Shown: in pieces, positions 8,632 to 17,595 of the stretch | Numbering within the stretch: the stretch's first letter is position 1 | Layout of the letters: every line of letters starts with the position of its first letter | Translations under genes and position numbers: made by a program | The notes under the pieces: generated by a model | Seen by the model: only the letters and a program-made list of their open reading frames with translations | What the model was told of the DNA's origin: nothing | Database searches by the model: none | Assembly: GCF_035918095.1 (NCBI RefSeq) | Contig: NZ_CP109137.1 | Location: forward strand, 3,040,001-3,104,000 | Reading direction: 5' to 3' | Length of the DNA: 64,000 nucleotides | Source: Streptomyces sp. NBC_01750 | GTDB lineage: Bacteria > Actinomycetota > Actinomycetes > Streptomycetales > Streptomycetaceae

Positions 8632-8818
8632 GACGACCTACCTTGCGATGAGTGGGGGACGGGGCGATGGTCGCACTCTCCGTGACCGTCCCGCAAGGCG
8701 GACGTCGAGAGCTCCACACCTCTTCGAAACGGGAAGTTCACCCTGTGGCCAGGGAGATAGCGGCGACCCGCCGCACCCGCGGGGTGACTGACACCACATG
8801 TGCCAATGATGCGCTCAG

Positions 8819-10894
8819 CTACTTGATCGGCTTGTCGACAACGCTCAGTACAAGATCGTTGGAAGCACTGTAGAAGACCTTGACCGTGACCCGCTGCTGG
8901 GGCCTGCCCCGCAGCTTGCGGGCCACCGCACGCACCACGGCGAACGGTCTCTTCTTCAAAAGCTCGATGCCGGGATACGGGACGAGTGACCCCTTCTCCA
9001 CGACATCGTCGAGCACCCGGCCCGGCCTGACCGGACCGGCGTCGGACGCGTACCGCAGCCACAGGTCCCAGACGTCGTGCGGGGCCGACCGGCGAGCGGC
9101 CGGCGCCGCGCACGGAACGGTGACCCGGAAGCCGTCGCTTCCCTCCCGGCCGACGGGGAACGTCAGCTCGACCGGGTCCTTGCCCCGTCGGCGCAGCAGC
9201 AGCACCGGGTCGTCGGCCAGGGCGCCCTTGCCCAGCAGCCGGCCGGAAAGGGTGATCTTCCGGTCTGCGAGCAGGATGTCGCCGACCTCCGCGTGGACCG
9301 GTCTGGCCCAGGAGCGCAGAGAGAGCACTGACTGCCTCACATACGGGACGAGCTGGCCGACGGCCGCGCCGGCCACCGCGCGGTCCGCGGCCCGCATGGC
9401 GCCGCGCTGGTCGACGGCACGGGTCGCGAGCGCCACCCGCTCGCCCCCGGGCGGCTCCACATGGCAGGTCCAGACGCCCTCGGGGAAGTCGGCACCGGCC
9501 GGGACGGTAGCCCGGCCGGCGGCGTCGAACGCGAAGGTCCGCTCCTCGACCGAGGCATCCTGATGTGTACAGACCAGCCGCAGTCCGGTGCCCCGGCTCA
9601 GACCCGCGACGTCCTGGCCCTGCGGTCTCCGGGGAAGCAGGGTGACGGCCAGCCCGCCGTCCCCGCCCACCACGCAGTCGGCGACGGGAGCGAACTCCCC
9701 GCCGCCCCCAGCGGCGGAGGCGGTGCGCGGGGCAGCCCCGCGCGAGGCGGTGGCCGCGCCGAGCTCGGCGAACAGCTCCTCGTACTGCTTGGCGACCGGG
9801 CCCGGGTCGAAGCGCCGTGCGTTGCGCAGCGCGGCCGCACCCATCCGTCGGCGCAGATCCTCGTCGTCGATGAGCTTCAGCAGAGCGTCGGCGATGGCGT
9901 CGACGTCACCGACGGGGACCAGCAGCCCGTCCACGCCGTCGTCGATGATCTCCCGCGGTCCGTAGTCGCAGTCGGTGCTGACCACCGGCAGACCACAGCG
10001 CATGGCCTCCACGAGCGTCATGCCGAACGACTCGTGGCGGGAGGTGGATACGGCGATCGCGCCCTTGACCCACTCCGGCTCGATGGGCGAGCGGGGGCCC
10101 ATGAGATGGACTCTGTTGTACAGACCCAGTTCGTCGATGCGTCTGCGGAGCCGGTCCTTCTGGTTGCCCCAGCCGCAGATCCGCAGCGTCCACTCCGGCC
10201 GGACGGCGGCGACCTTGCCGAAGGCCTCGATGAGTACCTGGTACTGCTTCTCCGAAGCCAGCCGTCCCGCCGCCACCACCGTGGTGCCCGAGGTGTCGGA
10301 AGGCGCGACCATCGGCTCGGGCACGCTGTTCGCAATGGCGAGCACGCGGGTGCCGGGCAGCGGCATCTGCTCCCGGTAGGAGGCCGCGTCGCCCTCGGAG
10401 ACCGTCACGAAGGCGTCGAGCCTGGCGAGGTGGTCGTACATCTCGTCGCGCAGCTCGGGCTTGTGATGATTGTGCGTCATGTGCTCCTGGCCGATGAGCA
10501 CGGCGCCCTCCGGCGCGAACTGCGCGACGTACGCGACCAGTCCGGGCCGGGTCCCGATGATCACATCCGCGTCCGACCCGGCGTAGTGGGCCCGCACCCG
10601 CTCGTCGCTGAGCTTGCTGTACTCCTTGTAGCGGGCGTCGGTCTTCGGGAACAGCTCGGCGGGCTGCAGCTGGAGCGGGTGCTTGATCTCGTTCGTCGGC
10701 GAGGACGGACGGGTGTCCACGAGCGGTACGACGCTGATGCAGGGGTCTATGGCGAACAGCGGGTTGTCCCGGTGCCGGAAGACCGAGACGATCTCTACCT
10801 CATGCCGGTCGGCAAGCTCCTCCGCAAGGTTCAGCGTGGTGCGGATGGTGCCGCCGATGCCGTAAATGGTGTGGATGAGGAAGGAAATCTTCAT
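8819..10894 (-). CDS. Family 4 glycosyltransferase with unknown C-terminal domain
   Basis: A GT-B fold retaining glycosyltransferase, cytoplasmic, in the same strand block as the TagF-like polymerase. Residues 1-400 carry the family 4 layout: M-K-I-S-F-L-I-H-T with a G-G-T-I-R-T loop near residue 14, and the donor-binding region S-x-H-E-S-F-G-M-T-L-V-E-A-M-R-C-G-L-P-V-V near 290-310 (E-x7-E type). Residues 420-691 are extra: an Ala/Gly linker followed by what looks like two or three beta-rich segments with no family I can name. Most family 4 enzymes stop near residue 400. ATG 10892-10894 has GGAG five bases upstream and fits the family start, so the 30-codon upstream extension is rejected. 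The gene ends just after obg in the reading direction of the strand but is separated from it by a hairpin. Confidence 0.87.
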   Translation of the reverse strand: MKISFLIHTIYGIGGTIRTTLNLAEELADRHEVEIVSVFRHRDNPLFAIDPCISVVPLVDTRPSSPTNEIKHPLQLQPAELFPKTDARYKEYSKLSDERVRAHYAGSDADVIIGTRPGLVAYVAQFAPEGAVLIGQEHMTHNHHKPELRDEMYDHLARLDAFVTVSEGDAASYREQMPLPGTRVLAIANSVPEPMVAPSDTSGTTVVAAGRLASEKQYQVLIEAFGKVAAVRPEWTLRICGWGNQKDRLRRRIDELGLYNRVHLMGPRSPIEPEWVKGAIAVSTSRHESFGMTLVEAMRCGLPVVSTDCDYGPREIIDDGVDGLLVPVGDVDAIADALLKLIDDEDLRRRMGAAALRNARRFDPGPVAKQYEELFAELGAATASRGAAPRTASAAGGGGEFAPVADCVVGGDGGLAVTLLPRRPQGQDVAGLSRGTGLRLVCTHQDASVEERTFAFDAAGRATVPAGADFPEGVWTCHVEPPGGERVALATRAVDQRGAMRAADRAVAGAAVGQLVPYVRQSVLSLRSWARPVHAEVGDILLADRKITLSGRLLGKGALADDPVLLLRRRGKDPVELTFPVGREGSDGFRVTVPCAAPAARRSAPHDVWDLWLRYASDAGPVRPGRVLDDVVEKGSLVPYPGIELLKKRPFAVVRAVARKLRGRPQQRVTVKVFYSASNDLVLSVVDKPIK

Positions 10895-10927
10895 CAACGC
10901 TCCGTTCCGTGTACCGGGGCACTTCGC

Positions 10928-10963
10928 CCCGCCCCCGCGTACAAGACGGTCATTGGGGGCGGG
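10928..10963. terminator. 9-bp inverted repeat downstream of obg
   Basis: CCCGCCCCC at 10928-10936 pairs with GGGGGCGGG at 10955-10963 across an 18-base loop. It lies between the end of obg and the start of the family 4 glycosyltransferase gene and probably separates the ribosome-related unit from the polymer genes. Confidence 0.5.
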
Positions 10964-11047
10964 AGGTTGCGCCGCCGCACGCATGGATACGGATCGGACT
11001 CATCGGGGCGACCCGGCCTCCCGCCGTGCCGCCCCGTGCCGGTGCTC

Positions 11048-12484
11048 CTAGAACGGGTCGAACTCGTCGTACTCACGCTGGGACTCGTCCCGCTCCGCAT
11101 CCCGGTCCCGGCGACGCTGCGCCGCAGGCCGCGGAGCCTCAAGACGGTGGTCCTCGCCGCGACGGCCGAGCATCTCCGCACCCGCCATCATCGTCGGCTC
11201 CCAGTCGAAGACGACAGCGTTCTCCTCGGGACCGATGGCCACGCCGTCGCCGCTGCGGGCACCGGCCTTCATCAACTCGCTCTCCACACCGAGGCGGTTG
11301 AGGCGGTCCGCGAGGTAACCGACGGCCTCGTCGTTGTTGAAGTCGGTCTGGCGCACCCAGCGCTCCGGCTTCTCGCCGCGCACCCGGAAGATGCCGTCCT
11401 CCTCCTGGGTGACGGTGAAGCCCGTGTCGTCGACCGCCTTCGGGCGGATGACGATCCGGGTCGCCTCCTCCGCCGGCTTGGCCGCGCGCGCCTCGGCGAT
11501 GACGCCGGCGAGCGCGAAGGAGAGTTCCTTGAGGCCGGTGCGGGCGATCGCCGAGATCTCGAAGACCTGGTACCCGCGCTCCTCGAGCTCCGGGCGGATC
11601 ATGTCCGCGAGGTCCTGGCCGTCCGGAATGTCGATCTTGTTGAGGACGACGAGCCGCGGCCGGTCGTCGAGTCCGCCGTACTGCCTGAGCTCGGCCTCGA
11701 TCACATCGAGGTCGGAGACCGGGTCCCGGTCGGACTCGAGCGTCGCGGTGTCCAGGACGTGCACCAGCACCGAGCAGCGCTCGACATGGCGCAGGAACTC
11801 CAGACCGAGGCCCTTGCCCTGGCTGGCGCCCGGGATCAGGCCGGGGACATCGGCGATGGTGTAGACGGTCGAGCCGGCGGTGACGACGCCCAGGTTCGGT
11901 ACGAGCGTCGTGAACGGGTAGTCCGCGATCTTCGGCTTGGCGGCGCTGAGCACGGAGATCAGCGAGGACTTGCCGGCGCTCGGGTAGCCGACCAGCGCCA
12001 CATCGGCGACGGTCTTGAGCTCCATGACGACGTCACGGGCCTCACCCGGCTCACCGAGCAGCGCGAAACCGGGGGCCTTGCGGCGGGCGGACGCCAGCGC
12101 GGCGTTGCCGAGGCCGCCGCGGCCGCCCTGGCCCGCGATGAAAGTGGTGCCCTGGCCGACCAGGTCGGCGAGGACGTTGCCGTGCCTGTCCAGGACGACG
12201 GTGCCGTCCGGTACGGGCAGGACCAGGTCCTGGCCGTCCTTGCCGGAGCGGTTGTCACCGGCGCCGGGCTGGCCGTTGGTGGCCTTGCGGTGCGGGCTGT
12301 GGTGGTAGTCGAGCAGCGTGGTCACCGACTGGTCGACTACCAGGATGACGTCACCACCACGGCCGCCGTTGCCGCCGTCGGGGCCGCCGAGCGGCTTGAA
12401 CTTCTCCCGGTGAACGGAGGCGCAGCCGTGGCCTCCGTTACCCGCGGCGACATGCAGCTCGACGCGGTCCACGAAGGTGGTCAT
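11048..12484 (-). CDS. obg: Obg family ribosome-associated GTPase
   Basis: GTPase that acts in large ribosomal subunit maturation; in Streptomyces Obg has been reported to control the onset of aerial growth and sporulation. The 478-residue protein has the glycine-rich Obg fold (residues 1-158, with runs such as G-N-G-G-R-G-G-D), the GTPase domain with G1 loop G-Y-P-S-A-G-K-S at 167-174, a D-x-P-G-L-I switch segment and an N-K-I-D specificity motif, and a C-terminal OCT domain. It ends in an acidic and basic tail. ATG 12482-12484 has GGAGG seven bases upstream. It is downstream of rplU-rpmA, the standard arrangement, but a strong hairpin and a promoter-like sequence lie in the 119-base gap to rpmA, so it can be expressed separately. 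Confidence 0.97.
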   Translation of the reverse strand: MTTFVDRVELHVAAGNGGHGCASVHREKFKPLGGPDGGNGGRGGDVILVVDQSVTTLLDYHHSPHRKATNGQPGAGDNRSGKDGQDLVLPVPDGTVVLDRHGNVLADLVGQGTTFIAGQGGRGGLGNAALASARRKAPGFALLGEPGEARDVVMELKTVADVALVGYPSAGKSSLISVLSAAKPKIADYPFTTLVPNLGVVTAGSTVYTIADVPGLIPGASQGKGLGLEFLRHVERCSVLVHVLDTATLESDRDPVSDLDVIEAELRQYGGLDDRPRLVVLNKIDIPDGQDLADMIRPELEERGYQVFEISAIARTGLKELSFALAGVIAEARAAKPAEEATRIVIRPKAVDDTGFTVTQEEDGIFRVRGEKPERWVRQTDFNNDEAVGYLADRLNRLGVESELMKAGARSGDGVAIGPEENAVVFDWEPTMMAGAEMLGRRGEDHRLEAPRPAAQRRRDRDAERDESQREYDEFDPF

Positions 12485-12499
12485 GGGTGTTCCTCCAGT

Positions 12500-12527
12500 T
12501 ACATACGGAATGTCTATCTAGTAACAA
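12500..12527 (-). promoter_or_regulatory. Candidate promoter of obg
   Basis: On the minus strand TTGTTA (12522-12527) is followed after 16 bases by TATGTA (12500-12505). Its position, right before the obg ribosome binding site and after the rpmA hairpin, fits a separate obg promoter with a very short leader. Confidence 0.4.
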
Positions 12528-12532
12528 GCGAA

Positions 12533-12573
12533 AGGCGGACCCGCTTCCCGATGCCGGGAAGCGAGGTCCGCCT
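12533..12573 (-). terminator. Strong hairpin between rpmA and obg
   Basis: Arms 12533-12550 and 12555-12573 pair over 18 bases with one bulged base and an ATGC loop. It lies 30 bases after the rpmA stop and would end or attenuate the rplU-rpmA message before obg. Confidence 0.8.
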
Positions 12574-12603
12574 CACGAAGAAAACCGCTCTACAGCGACC
12601 GAA

Positions 12604-12861
12604 TTACTCGGCGACCGGAACGATGTTCACGACCTTGCGGCCGCGGTGGGTGCCGAACTGCACCGCACCGGCGTTCAGCGCGAACAGGGTGTCGTCGCCA
12701 CCGCGACCGACGCCCGCACCCGGGTGGAAGTGGGTGCCACGCTGGCGGACCAGGATCTCACCGGCGAGCACGACCTGACCGCCGAAGCGCTTCACGCCGA
12801 GCCGCTGAGCATTGGAATCGCGCCCGTTCCGAGTGGACGATGCGCCCTTCTTGTGTGCCAT
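12604..12861 (-). CDS. rpmA: 50S ribosomal protein L27
   Basis: An 85-residue protein of the large ribosomal subunit whose N-terminal tail reaches the peptidyl-transferase centre. The start [15 protein letters not shown] is the universal L27 signature, followed by the [11 protein letters not shown] segment and G-T-x-x-H-P-G. The initiator is followed directly by A-H-K-K, so there is no cleavable N-terminal extension of the Firmicutes type. It follows rplU by 14 bases and the two are surely co-transcribed. Confidence 0.98.
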   Translation of the reverse strand: MAHKKGASSTRNGRDSNAQRLGVKRFGGQVVLAGEILVRQRGTHFHPGAGVGRGGDDTLFALNAGAVQFGTHRGRKVVNIVPVAE

Positions 12862-12875
12862 GTCTCCTCAGTCCC

Positions 12876-13196
12876 TTACTTCGCAGCCGCGGGGATACCG
12901 GTGACCTTGATCGCCGTGTACTGCTGACGGTGACCCTGGCGACGGCGGTAGCCGGTCTTGTTCTTGTAGCGAAGGATGTCGATCTTCGCGCCCTTGTGGT
13001 GATCCACGACCTCGGCCGTGACCTTGATGCCGGCCAGCACCCACGGGTCGCTGGTCACAGCGTCGCCGTCGACAACGAGCAGGGTCGAGAGCTCGACCGT
13101 GTCGCCAACCTTGGCGGTGGGAATCTTGTCAACCTCAACGATGTCGTCGACAGCAACCTTGTGCTGGCGACCACCGCTGCGCACGATGGCGTACAC
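12876..13196 (-). CDS. rplU: 50S ribosomal protein L21
   Basis: A 106-residue large-subunit ribosomal protein that binds 23S rRNA and partners L20 in assembly. The opening [13 protein letters not shown] and the later [14 protein letters not shown] motif are diagnostic of L21. The start is GTG 13194-13196. It is the first gene of rplU-rpmA-(obg); a leader of roughly 125 bases precedes it, long for a two-gene ribosomal operon and possibly regulatory. Confidence 0.98.
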   Translation of the reverse strand: MYAIVRSGGRQHKVAVDDIVEVDKIPTAKVGDTVELSTLLVVDGDAVTSDPWVLAGIKVTAEVVDHHKGAKIDILRYKNKTGYRRRQGHRQQYTAIKVTGIPAAAK

Positions 13197-13330
13197 GCGG
13201 ACTCTCTTTCGCTCGGAACGGATCCCCTGATGCCAGCCGCTCGCACAGGCCGAAGCCTGCGGCGATCCGGAAGGATGAGCGGCCTCTCCCGGCCGGCAGA
13301 ACCAGCGGGAGGGAGTTGCTCAGGGGTGGC

Positions 13331-13357
13331 TGTGTATGGAAACACGCCGAGGGTCAA
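13331..13357 (-). promoter_or_regulatory. Candidate promoter of rplU-rpmA
   Basis: Minus-strand TTGACC (13352-13357) and TACACA (13331-13336) are 15 bases apart, close to a vegetative promoter. It would give a leader of about 125 bases before the rplU GTG. The neighbouring plus-strand gene starts about 100 bases away in the opposite direction. Confidence 0.4.
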
Positions 13358-13460
13358 GGTTACGGGCGCCCGGGCAAGGGGTCAAACCGGGGTCGGCGCT
13401 CCCATTGGCCCTGCGTCACCCCTTGGTACGCGGCGGCTCCGGCCTGTTCAATGAGCGCTC

Positions 13461-15329
13461 GTGTCCTTTCGTTCACTCATCACCCTGCCTCGCATGCTCC
13501 GTCACGGCTCGTCCGTGGGAGCGGATCTGCCGCCGGACGAGGCCGTGAGCGTCGATCGGGTCGCCGAGCCCGCGCTGCGGGCCGCGCTGGCGGTGGCCGC
13601 GGCGGGCGACGCCGGTCCCGCCCGCGAGCTGCTCGCCGGGACCCGCCTCGACGCGCAGTGGGAGCGGCGCAGCGTCTGCGTCTCGGAGCTGGCCGAGTAC
13701 GCGCTGCGGAGCCCCGGCTGGCTGGAGGCGTGGCTGGCGGAGTCCCCCGAGGATCCCGACGCGATGCTCGTGAAGGCGGAACTCTGTATCCAGCAGGCCT
13801 GGGAGATACGTACCGGCTACCGCGCCAGGCATGTGTCCGAGGACCGGTTCCGGGCCTTCTTCACACTCCTCGACGATGCCACTGCGGTGATCGCCGCCGC
13901 GGCCGGGCTGAACCCCGGCGACCCGGTGCCCTGGGAGGTCGCGCTCACACACGCACGCGGCACCCAGGCACCGCGCGATGTGTTCGACGCGTACTGGGCG
14001 GAGGCCGTCGCCCGCGCCCCGCACCACTACGGATGCCATGCCACCGCCCTGCAGTATCTGTGCGACAAGTGGTACGGCTCGCACGAGGAGATGTTCGCCT
14101 TCGCCGAGCAGGCCGCCGAGGGTGCGCTGCCCGGCTCGAAGCTGCACGCGCTGCCGCTGCTCGCCGCCGTTGAGTACGAGGTGGTGTCCCACGACTCCAC
14201 CGAGAACGGCCCGATCGACCGCGCCCGGATCGATGCGGCGATCGACCGCGCCCTGGAGCTCTCCGGCTGGTACGCGCCCGGCGACCCGGAGGCCGCCGGG
14301 TTCCGCAATCACCTCGCCCTCATGCTGATCTTCGGCGAGCGCTGGGCCGAGGCGCTCGACGTCTTCCGCGCGATCGGGGTGCACGCGCGCGAGTACCCGT
14401 GGGCGTACGTCGGCGAGAGCCGCAAGGAGTTCCTGGAATTCCGTCTGGGTGTACGGATGCAGGTCGCGTCGCAGACCCCGTTCTTCGGCCACCCGCCGAA
14501 GCCCGCCACACCGGCGGCTGCACTCTCCGCCGGCCCCGGCGTCCCCGTGCCCACGCCACGCTCGCTCGCGATAGCCGCGGCCCCGCCCCACGAGGTCGCC
14601 GACGCGGCACTGATGTGCGGTGTCTCGCTCCGTATCGCCCCGGCACCGTCCCGTATGAGTTACGTCGAACTCGTCCCCGACCCCTCCCCCGGCAGACGCG
14701 CCACCCTCGCGACCGGCGGAGAGATGCTGACGGCGGCCGCGGACAACTTCACCACCGGCGAGAAATGGCCTGCCCTCGTCCTGCGCCGCACCGCCGACCG
14801 CTACGGCTTCACTCTGTTCCACAAGGGCAGGGCACTCGCGACGCATCTGTGGGACCCGGCCGCACCGGTCACCGACCACGCCGAGGCCGCCGCCACCACC
14901 CAGGCCATCGCCACCGTCTTCCCGGTGCCCGACCCGCGCCCGCTGGTCACACTGCTGCGCGGCTCGGACAGCCCGGCCCGGCGCCAGTCCGAGCTGGTGG
15001 CCGCGCTCGGGCTGCCGCCCGTCCCGGACGGCTTCGGCGAGCGCGACGAGATCCTCAAGAGCCTGCCGGGAGCCCAACTCCTCCCCCGCCGCGGGGTGTT
15101 CAAGGGAATCAGGGACACCCTGTCGACGGACCTGGGCTCCCCCGCTCTCCCGGTCCGCCACCCTGCACGCTGGTGGATCCTGCGGATTCTGGGCCTGCTG
15201 CTCCTCACCTCGGCGGCGGCGTACGCCTGGTGGTCCCCGGACGTGGGCTGGTACCGCACCATCGCCCCGACGGCCGCCGCGCTCTACCTCGCGGTCCAGC
15301 TGCGGAAGGCCCGGGTCCACAGCCGGTGA
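13461..15329 (+). CDS. Conserved hypothetical protein with C-terminal membrane segments
   Basis: A 622-residue protein I cannot name. Residues 25-330 are helical and rich in A, L, E and aromatic pairs (for example A-W-E-I-R-T-G-Y-R-A-R and R-A-F-F-T-L-L), with the feel of tetratricopeptide-like repeats. A Pro/Ala linker near 345-370 is followed by a beta-type region to about 560. Two hydrophobic helices close the protein (R-I-L-G-L-L-L-L-T-S-A-A-A near 575 and T-I-A-P-T-A-A-A-L-Y-L near 600), so it is probably anchored with most of its mass in the cytoplasm. The start is GTG 13461; ATG 13494 is an alternative. A similar gene lies beside rplU in related genomes as I recall. The acetyltransferase gene starts 55 bases downstream. 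Confidence 0.75.
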   Translation: MSFRSLITLPRMLRHGSSVGADLPPDEAVSVDRVAEPALRAALAVAAAGDAGPARELLAGTRLDAQWERRSVCVSELAEYALRSPGWLEAWLAESPEDPDAMLVKAELCIQQAWEIRTGYRARHVSEDRFRAFFTLLDDATAVIAAAAGLNPGDPVPWEVALTHARGTQAPRDVFDAYWAEAVARAPHHYGCHATALQYLCDKWYGSHEEMFAFAEQAAEGALPGSKLHALPLLAAVEYEVVSHDSTENGPIDRARIDAAIDRALELSGWYAPGDPEAAGFRNHLALMLIFGERWAEALDVFRAIGVHAREYPWAYVGESRKEFLEFRLGVRMQVASQTPFFGHPPKPATPAAALSAGPGVPVPTPRSLAIAAAPPHEVADAALMCGVSLRIAPAPSRMSYVELVPDPSPGRRATLATGGEMLTAAADNFTTGEKWPALVLRRTADRYGFTLFHKGRALATHLWDPAAPVTDHAEAAATTQAIATVFPVPDPRPLVTLLRGSDSPARRQSELVAALGLPPVPDGFGERDEILKSLPGAQLLPRRGVFKGIRDTLSTDLGSPALPVRHPARWWILRILGLLLLTSAAAYAWWSPDVGWYRTIAPTAAALYLAVQLRKARVHSR

Positions 15330-15384
15330 GCCTGCCCTGGGCCGTATGCTCGCCGGGCGAAGCCGCGCACCGGAAGGCAGAGAA

Positions 15385-15987
15385 GTGAACTACAGGGTCC
15401 AGCCCACCGCCCAGGTCGACGAGACCGCCGAGATCGGCGCCGGGAGCAGTGTCTGGGAGCTCGCCCAGATCCGCGAGGGCGCGAAGCTCGGTGAGGGCTG
15501 TGTCATCGGGCGCGGCGCCTATGTCGGCACCGGCGTCACGATGGGCGACAACTGCAAGCTGCAGAACTACGCGCTGGTCTATGAGCCGGCCGAGCTCGGC
15601 GACGGTGTCTTCATCGGCCCCGCCGTGGTGCTCACCAACGACCACAACCCGCGCTCCGTCGACCCCGACGGCAAGCAGAAGCGCGGCGGCGACTGGGAGG
15701 CGGTCGGCGTGAAGATCGCCGACGGTGCCTCGATCGGCGCGCGTTCGGTGTGCGTCGCCCCGGTCCGTATCGGGCGCTGGTCCATGGTCGCCGCGGGCGC
15801 CGTCGTCACCAAGGACGTACCGGACTTCGCGCTGGTCGTCGGTGTGCCCGCCCGGCAGATCGGCTGGGTCGGCCGCTCGGGTGTCCGCCTGGTGGAGCGA
15901 GCGGACGAATCCGGTGTGTGGGAGTGCCCGCAGACCGGCGTGGTGTACGTCGAGAAGGACGGTGTCCTCGCCGAGCAGGCGGTCTGA
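15385..15987 (+). CDS. Hexapeptide-repeat N-acetyltransferase, WbpD/WlbB-like
   Basis: Left-handed beta-helix acyltransferase, probably acetyl-CoA dependent. The 200-residue protein shows hexapeptide repeats through residues 8-160 (for example I-G-A-G-S-S, L-G-E-G-C-V, I-G-R-G-A-Y, A-S-I-G-A-R), the loop T-N-D-H-N-P-R typical of WbpD/WlbB sugar N-acetyltransferases with the catalytic-type His, and the V-A-A-G-A-V-V-T-K-D-V-P motif near the end of the helix. The C-terminal 40 residues form a short cap. GTG 15385 has GAAGG upstream and starts the conserved core. Together with the aminotransferase, oxidoreductase, 6-dehydrogenase and 2-epimerase in this block it would acetylate the 3-amino group of a UDP-amino-uronic acid. 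That assignment rests on context; other small O- or N-acetyltransferases share the fold. Confidence 0.87.
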   Translation: MNYRVQPTAQVDETAEIGAGSSVWELAQIREGAKLGEGCVIGRGAYVGTGVTMGDNCKLQNYALVYEPAELGDGVFIGPAVVLTNDHNPRSVDPDGKQKRGGDWEAVGVKIADGASIGARSVCVAPVRIGRWSMVAAGAVVTKDVPDFALVVGVPARQIGWVGRSGVRLVERADESGVWECPQTGVVYVEKDGVLAEQAV

Positions 15988-16001
15988 CACCAGGTTCGGC
16001 G

Positions 16002-16027
16002 GGCCGGTCCCGACAGCGGGTCCGGCC
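16002..16027. terminator. Hairpin between convergent genes
   Basis: GGCCGG-T-CCCG (16002-16012) pairs with CGGG-T-CCGGCC (16017-16027), with one T-T mismatch and an ACAG loop. It lies between the acetyltransferase (plus) and the beta-propeller-like gene (minus), so it probably serves both. Confidence 0.7.
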
Positions 16028-16083
16028 ACCCGTCCCGACAACGGTCCCGCCGACGGCCCGGAACCGCCCCCGGTCGGTCCCGC

Positions 16084-17220
16084 CTACGCCCGGGTCCAGG
16101 CCTCCAGGGCCAGCCCCGACTCTTCCTTCTGGCGGGTCACCCGCAGCGTGCCGTCCGTGCCGAACGCCGCCATCACCACCCGGCCCCTGGCGTCGATCGC
16201 CAGCGCGGGCGCACCCACGCACGGCTCGCCCGTCAGGGTCCAGCTGACGCCGCTGGACTCGTCCTCCGACGGATAGGCGGCGAGGGCCGGGCGGCCGGTC
16301 TCGGCGTCACGGTGGGCGAGGATCGTGCAGTCGTAGCCGTCGACCGGGGTACGCAGCAGGGCGACCGGGCCGGTGCCCGCACCGTTGCCGAGTTCGGACG
16401 GCGTGTCGTCGGACTCGCGCCAGGCGCGGACCGTGCGGTCGCCGGCGTCGTGCCAGAAGTGGGTGAGCCGGTTGCCGCCGGTGCGCTCGGCCGTGAGCGA
16501 GTCGGGAGCGGCCGATGCCGGGATGTCGTCGGCGCGCTCGAACTTCACGCCCGCCTCACGCTGCTCCCAGCGCATGATGTGGTCCGCCGCGGGCGCGAGG
16601 AGTTCCATCAGGCCGTCCGCGGTGACCGAGGCGGAGACCGTGCCGGACGCTCCGCTGCCCTTGAAGTCGGCCCACTTGTTCCACTTGCCCGAAGGCACCT
16701 GGCTGCGCCCGCAGACGCCGCCGCCCGCGTTGCGCACAAAGACGTGCAGTGAACCTTCCGCGTCCACCACCGCCGACGGCAGGCCGATCTTCTCGGCAAG
16801 GGCGGGGTCGTTCGGGTACGGGCTGCCGAGCGGATACCAGTCCCGTATCGCCAGGCCCGACTGGTACTGGAGGGCGTACACCACATCGGTGCCGGTCCGG
16901 CCGTCCGCGAGACGCTTGCGCCGCAGCCCCACCATGTGGACATAGCCGTCGGCGCCCTGCGCCAGGCAGAGATACGGCAGTACGCCCGGGGCGGGGATCA
17001 GATCGGGTGCGGACCACTCCGGGCCGCCCGGACGGGTCTCGGTCCAGCGCAGGACACCTTCGGCGGCCGGGGCGTACGCCGTGAGCCTGCCGTCCTTGCC
17101 ACGCAGCAGCCAGCCGGTGGTGGCGGCGAGGGAGGTGTCCACAGGAGGTGTTCTGCCGGCCTTGCCGCTCGGCGGCGCATCCGTACGACGCGCAGATTTC
17201 CGTCCGGACCAGACCGCCAT
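16084..17220 (-). CDS. Beta-propeller-like protein of unknown function
   Basis: I do not recognise a named family with certainty. The 378-residue product has spaced W-containing repeats (R-W-T-E-T-R-P-G-G-P-E-W-S, K-W-N-K-W-A-D-F-K, R-W-E-Q-R-E, T-H-F-W-H-D-A-G) and alternating hydrophobic stretches, as in tectonin/PLL-type propellers that bind sugars. There is no convincing signal peptide: the N-terminus is basic and polar, so a cytoplasmic location is more likely. ATG 17218-17220 is used; a TACTAT promoter hexamer sits 49 bases upstream. It lies between the two arms of the amino-uronic acid block and is divergent from the 2-epimerase gene. A role in recognising polymer or sugar nucleotide is only a guess. 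Confidence 0.65.
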   Translation of the reverse strand: MAVWSGRKSARRTDAPPSGKAGRTPPVDTSLAATTGWLLRGKDGRLTAYAPAAEGVLRWTETRPGGPEWSAPDLIPAPGVLPYLCLAQGADGYVHMVGLRRKRLADGRTGTDVVYALQYQSGLAIRDWYPLGSPYPNDPALAEKIGLPSAVVDAEGSLHVFVRNAGGGVCGRSQVPSGKWNKWADFKGSGASGTVSASVTADGLMELLAPAADHIMRWEQREAGVKFERADDIPASAAPDSLTAERTGGNRLTHFWHDAGDRTVRAWRESDDTPSELGNGAGTGPVALLRTPVDGYDCTILAHRDAETGRPALAAYPSEDESSGVSWTLTGEPCVGAPALAIDARGRVVMAAFGTDGTLRVTRQKEESGLALEAWTRA

Positions 17221-17595
17221 GGCACACCGTCGACTTTCCCGTGACCGCCCCGCGAAACTTGCGCGACGATAGTACGACAGGCGGCCCGCACGGGCAGGCC
17301 GGAGGACCGCTCAGCCGCCACACGGCCCGTTCACAGAATCGTTATCCGATCACTCGTCGCACAGGTGGGACGTCCTGACCATGGACGGGAAGGCACCGAC
17401 TTACGTGCGACGGCCGGGCCGTGAGCCTGCTCACCTCGGCGATTGCCTACCATTGCGTAGAACACCCCTGGGCGCGTGTGCCGCACCGGGCTGACCGGCC
17501 GCACCGGCGGCGGCGCGATCGCGCGGGGTGTCTGCCAGCAGTATGAGACCGTGACACGCCCCTGCCAGTGACCTGACCCAGAAGAAGAGTGTTCA
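17221..17595. promoter_or_regulatory. 375-base divergent promoter region with a palindrome
   Basis: This gap separates the beta-propeller-like gene (minus) from the 2-epimerase gene (plus). On the minus strand TACTAT (17269-17274) is a good -10 hexamer about 50 bases before the ATG. On the plus strand TACCAT (17448-17453) is a weaker -10 candidate. GTGAGC-CT-GCTCAC at 17421-17434 is a perfect 14-base palindrome just upstream of TACCAT, in operator position. I see no gene in the gap. Confidence 0.45.

Noticed and set aside
9461..12778. A 1105-codon open frame on the plus strand
   Set aside because: It runs opposite both the family 4 glycosyltransferase and obg, crossing two genes and a terminator, with no motif of its own.
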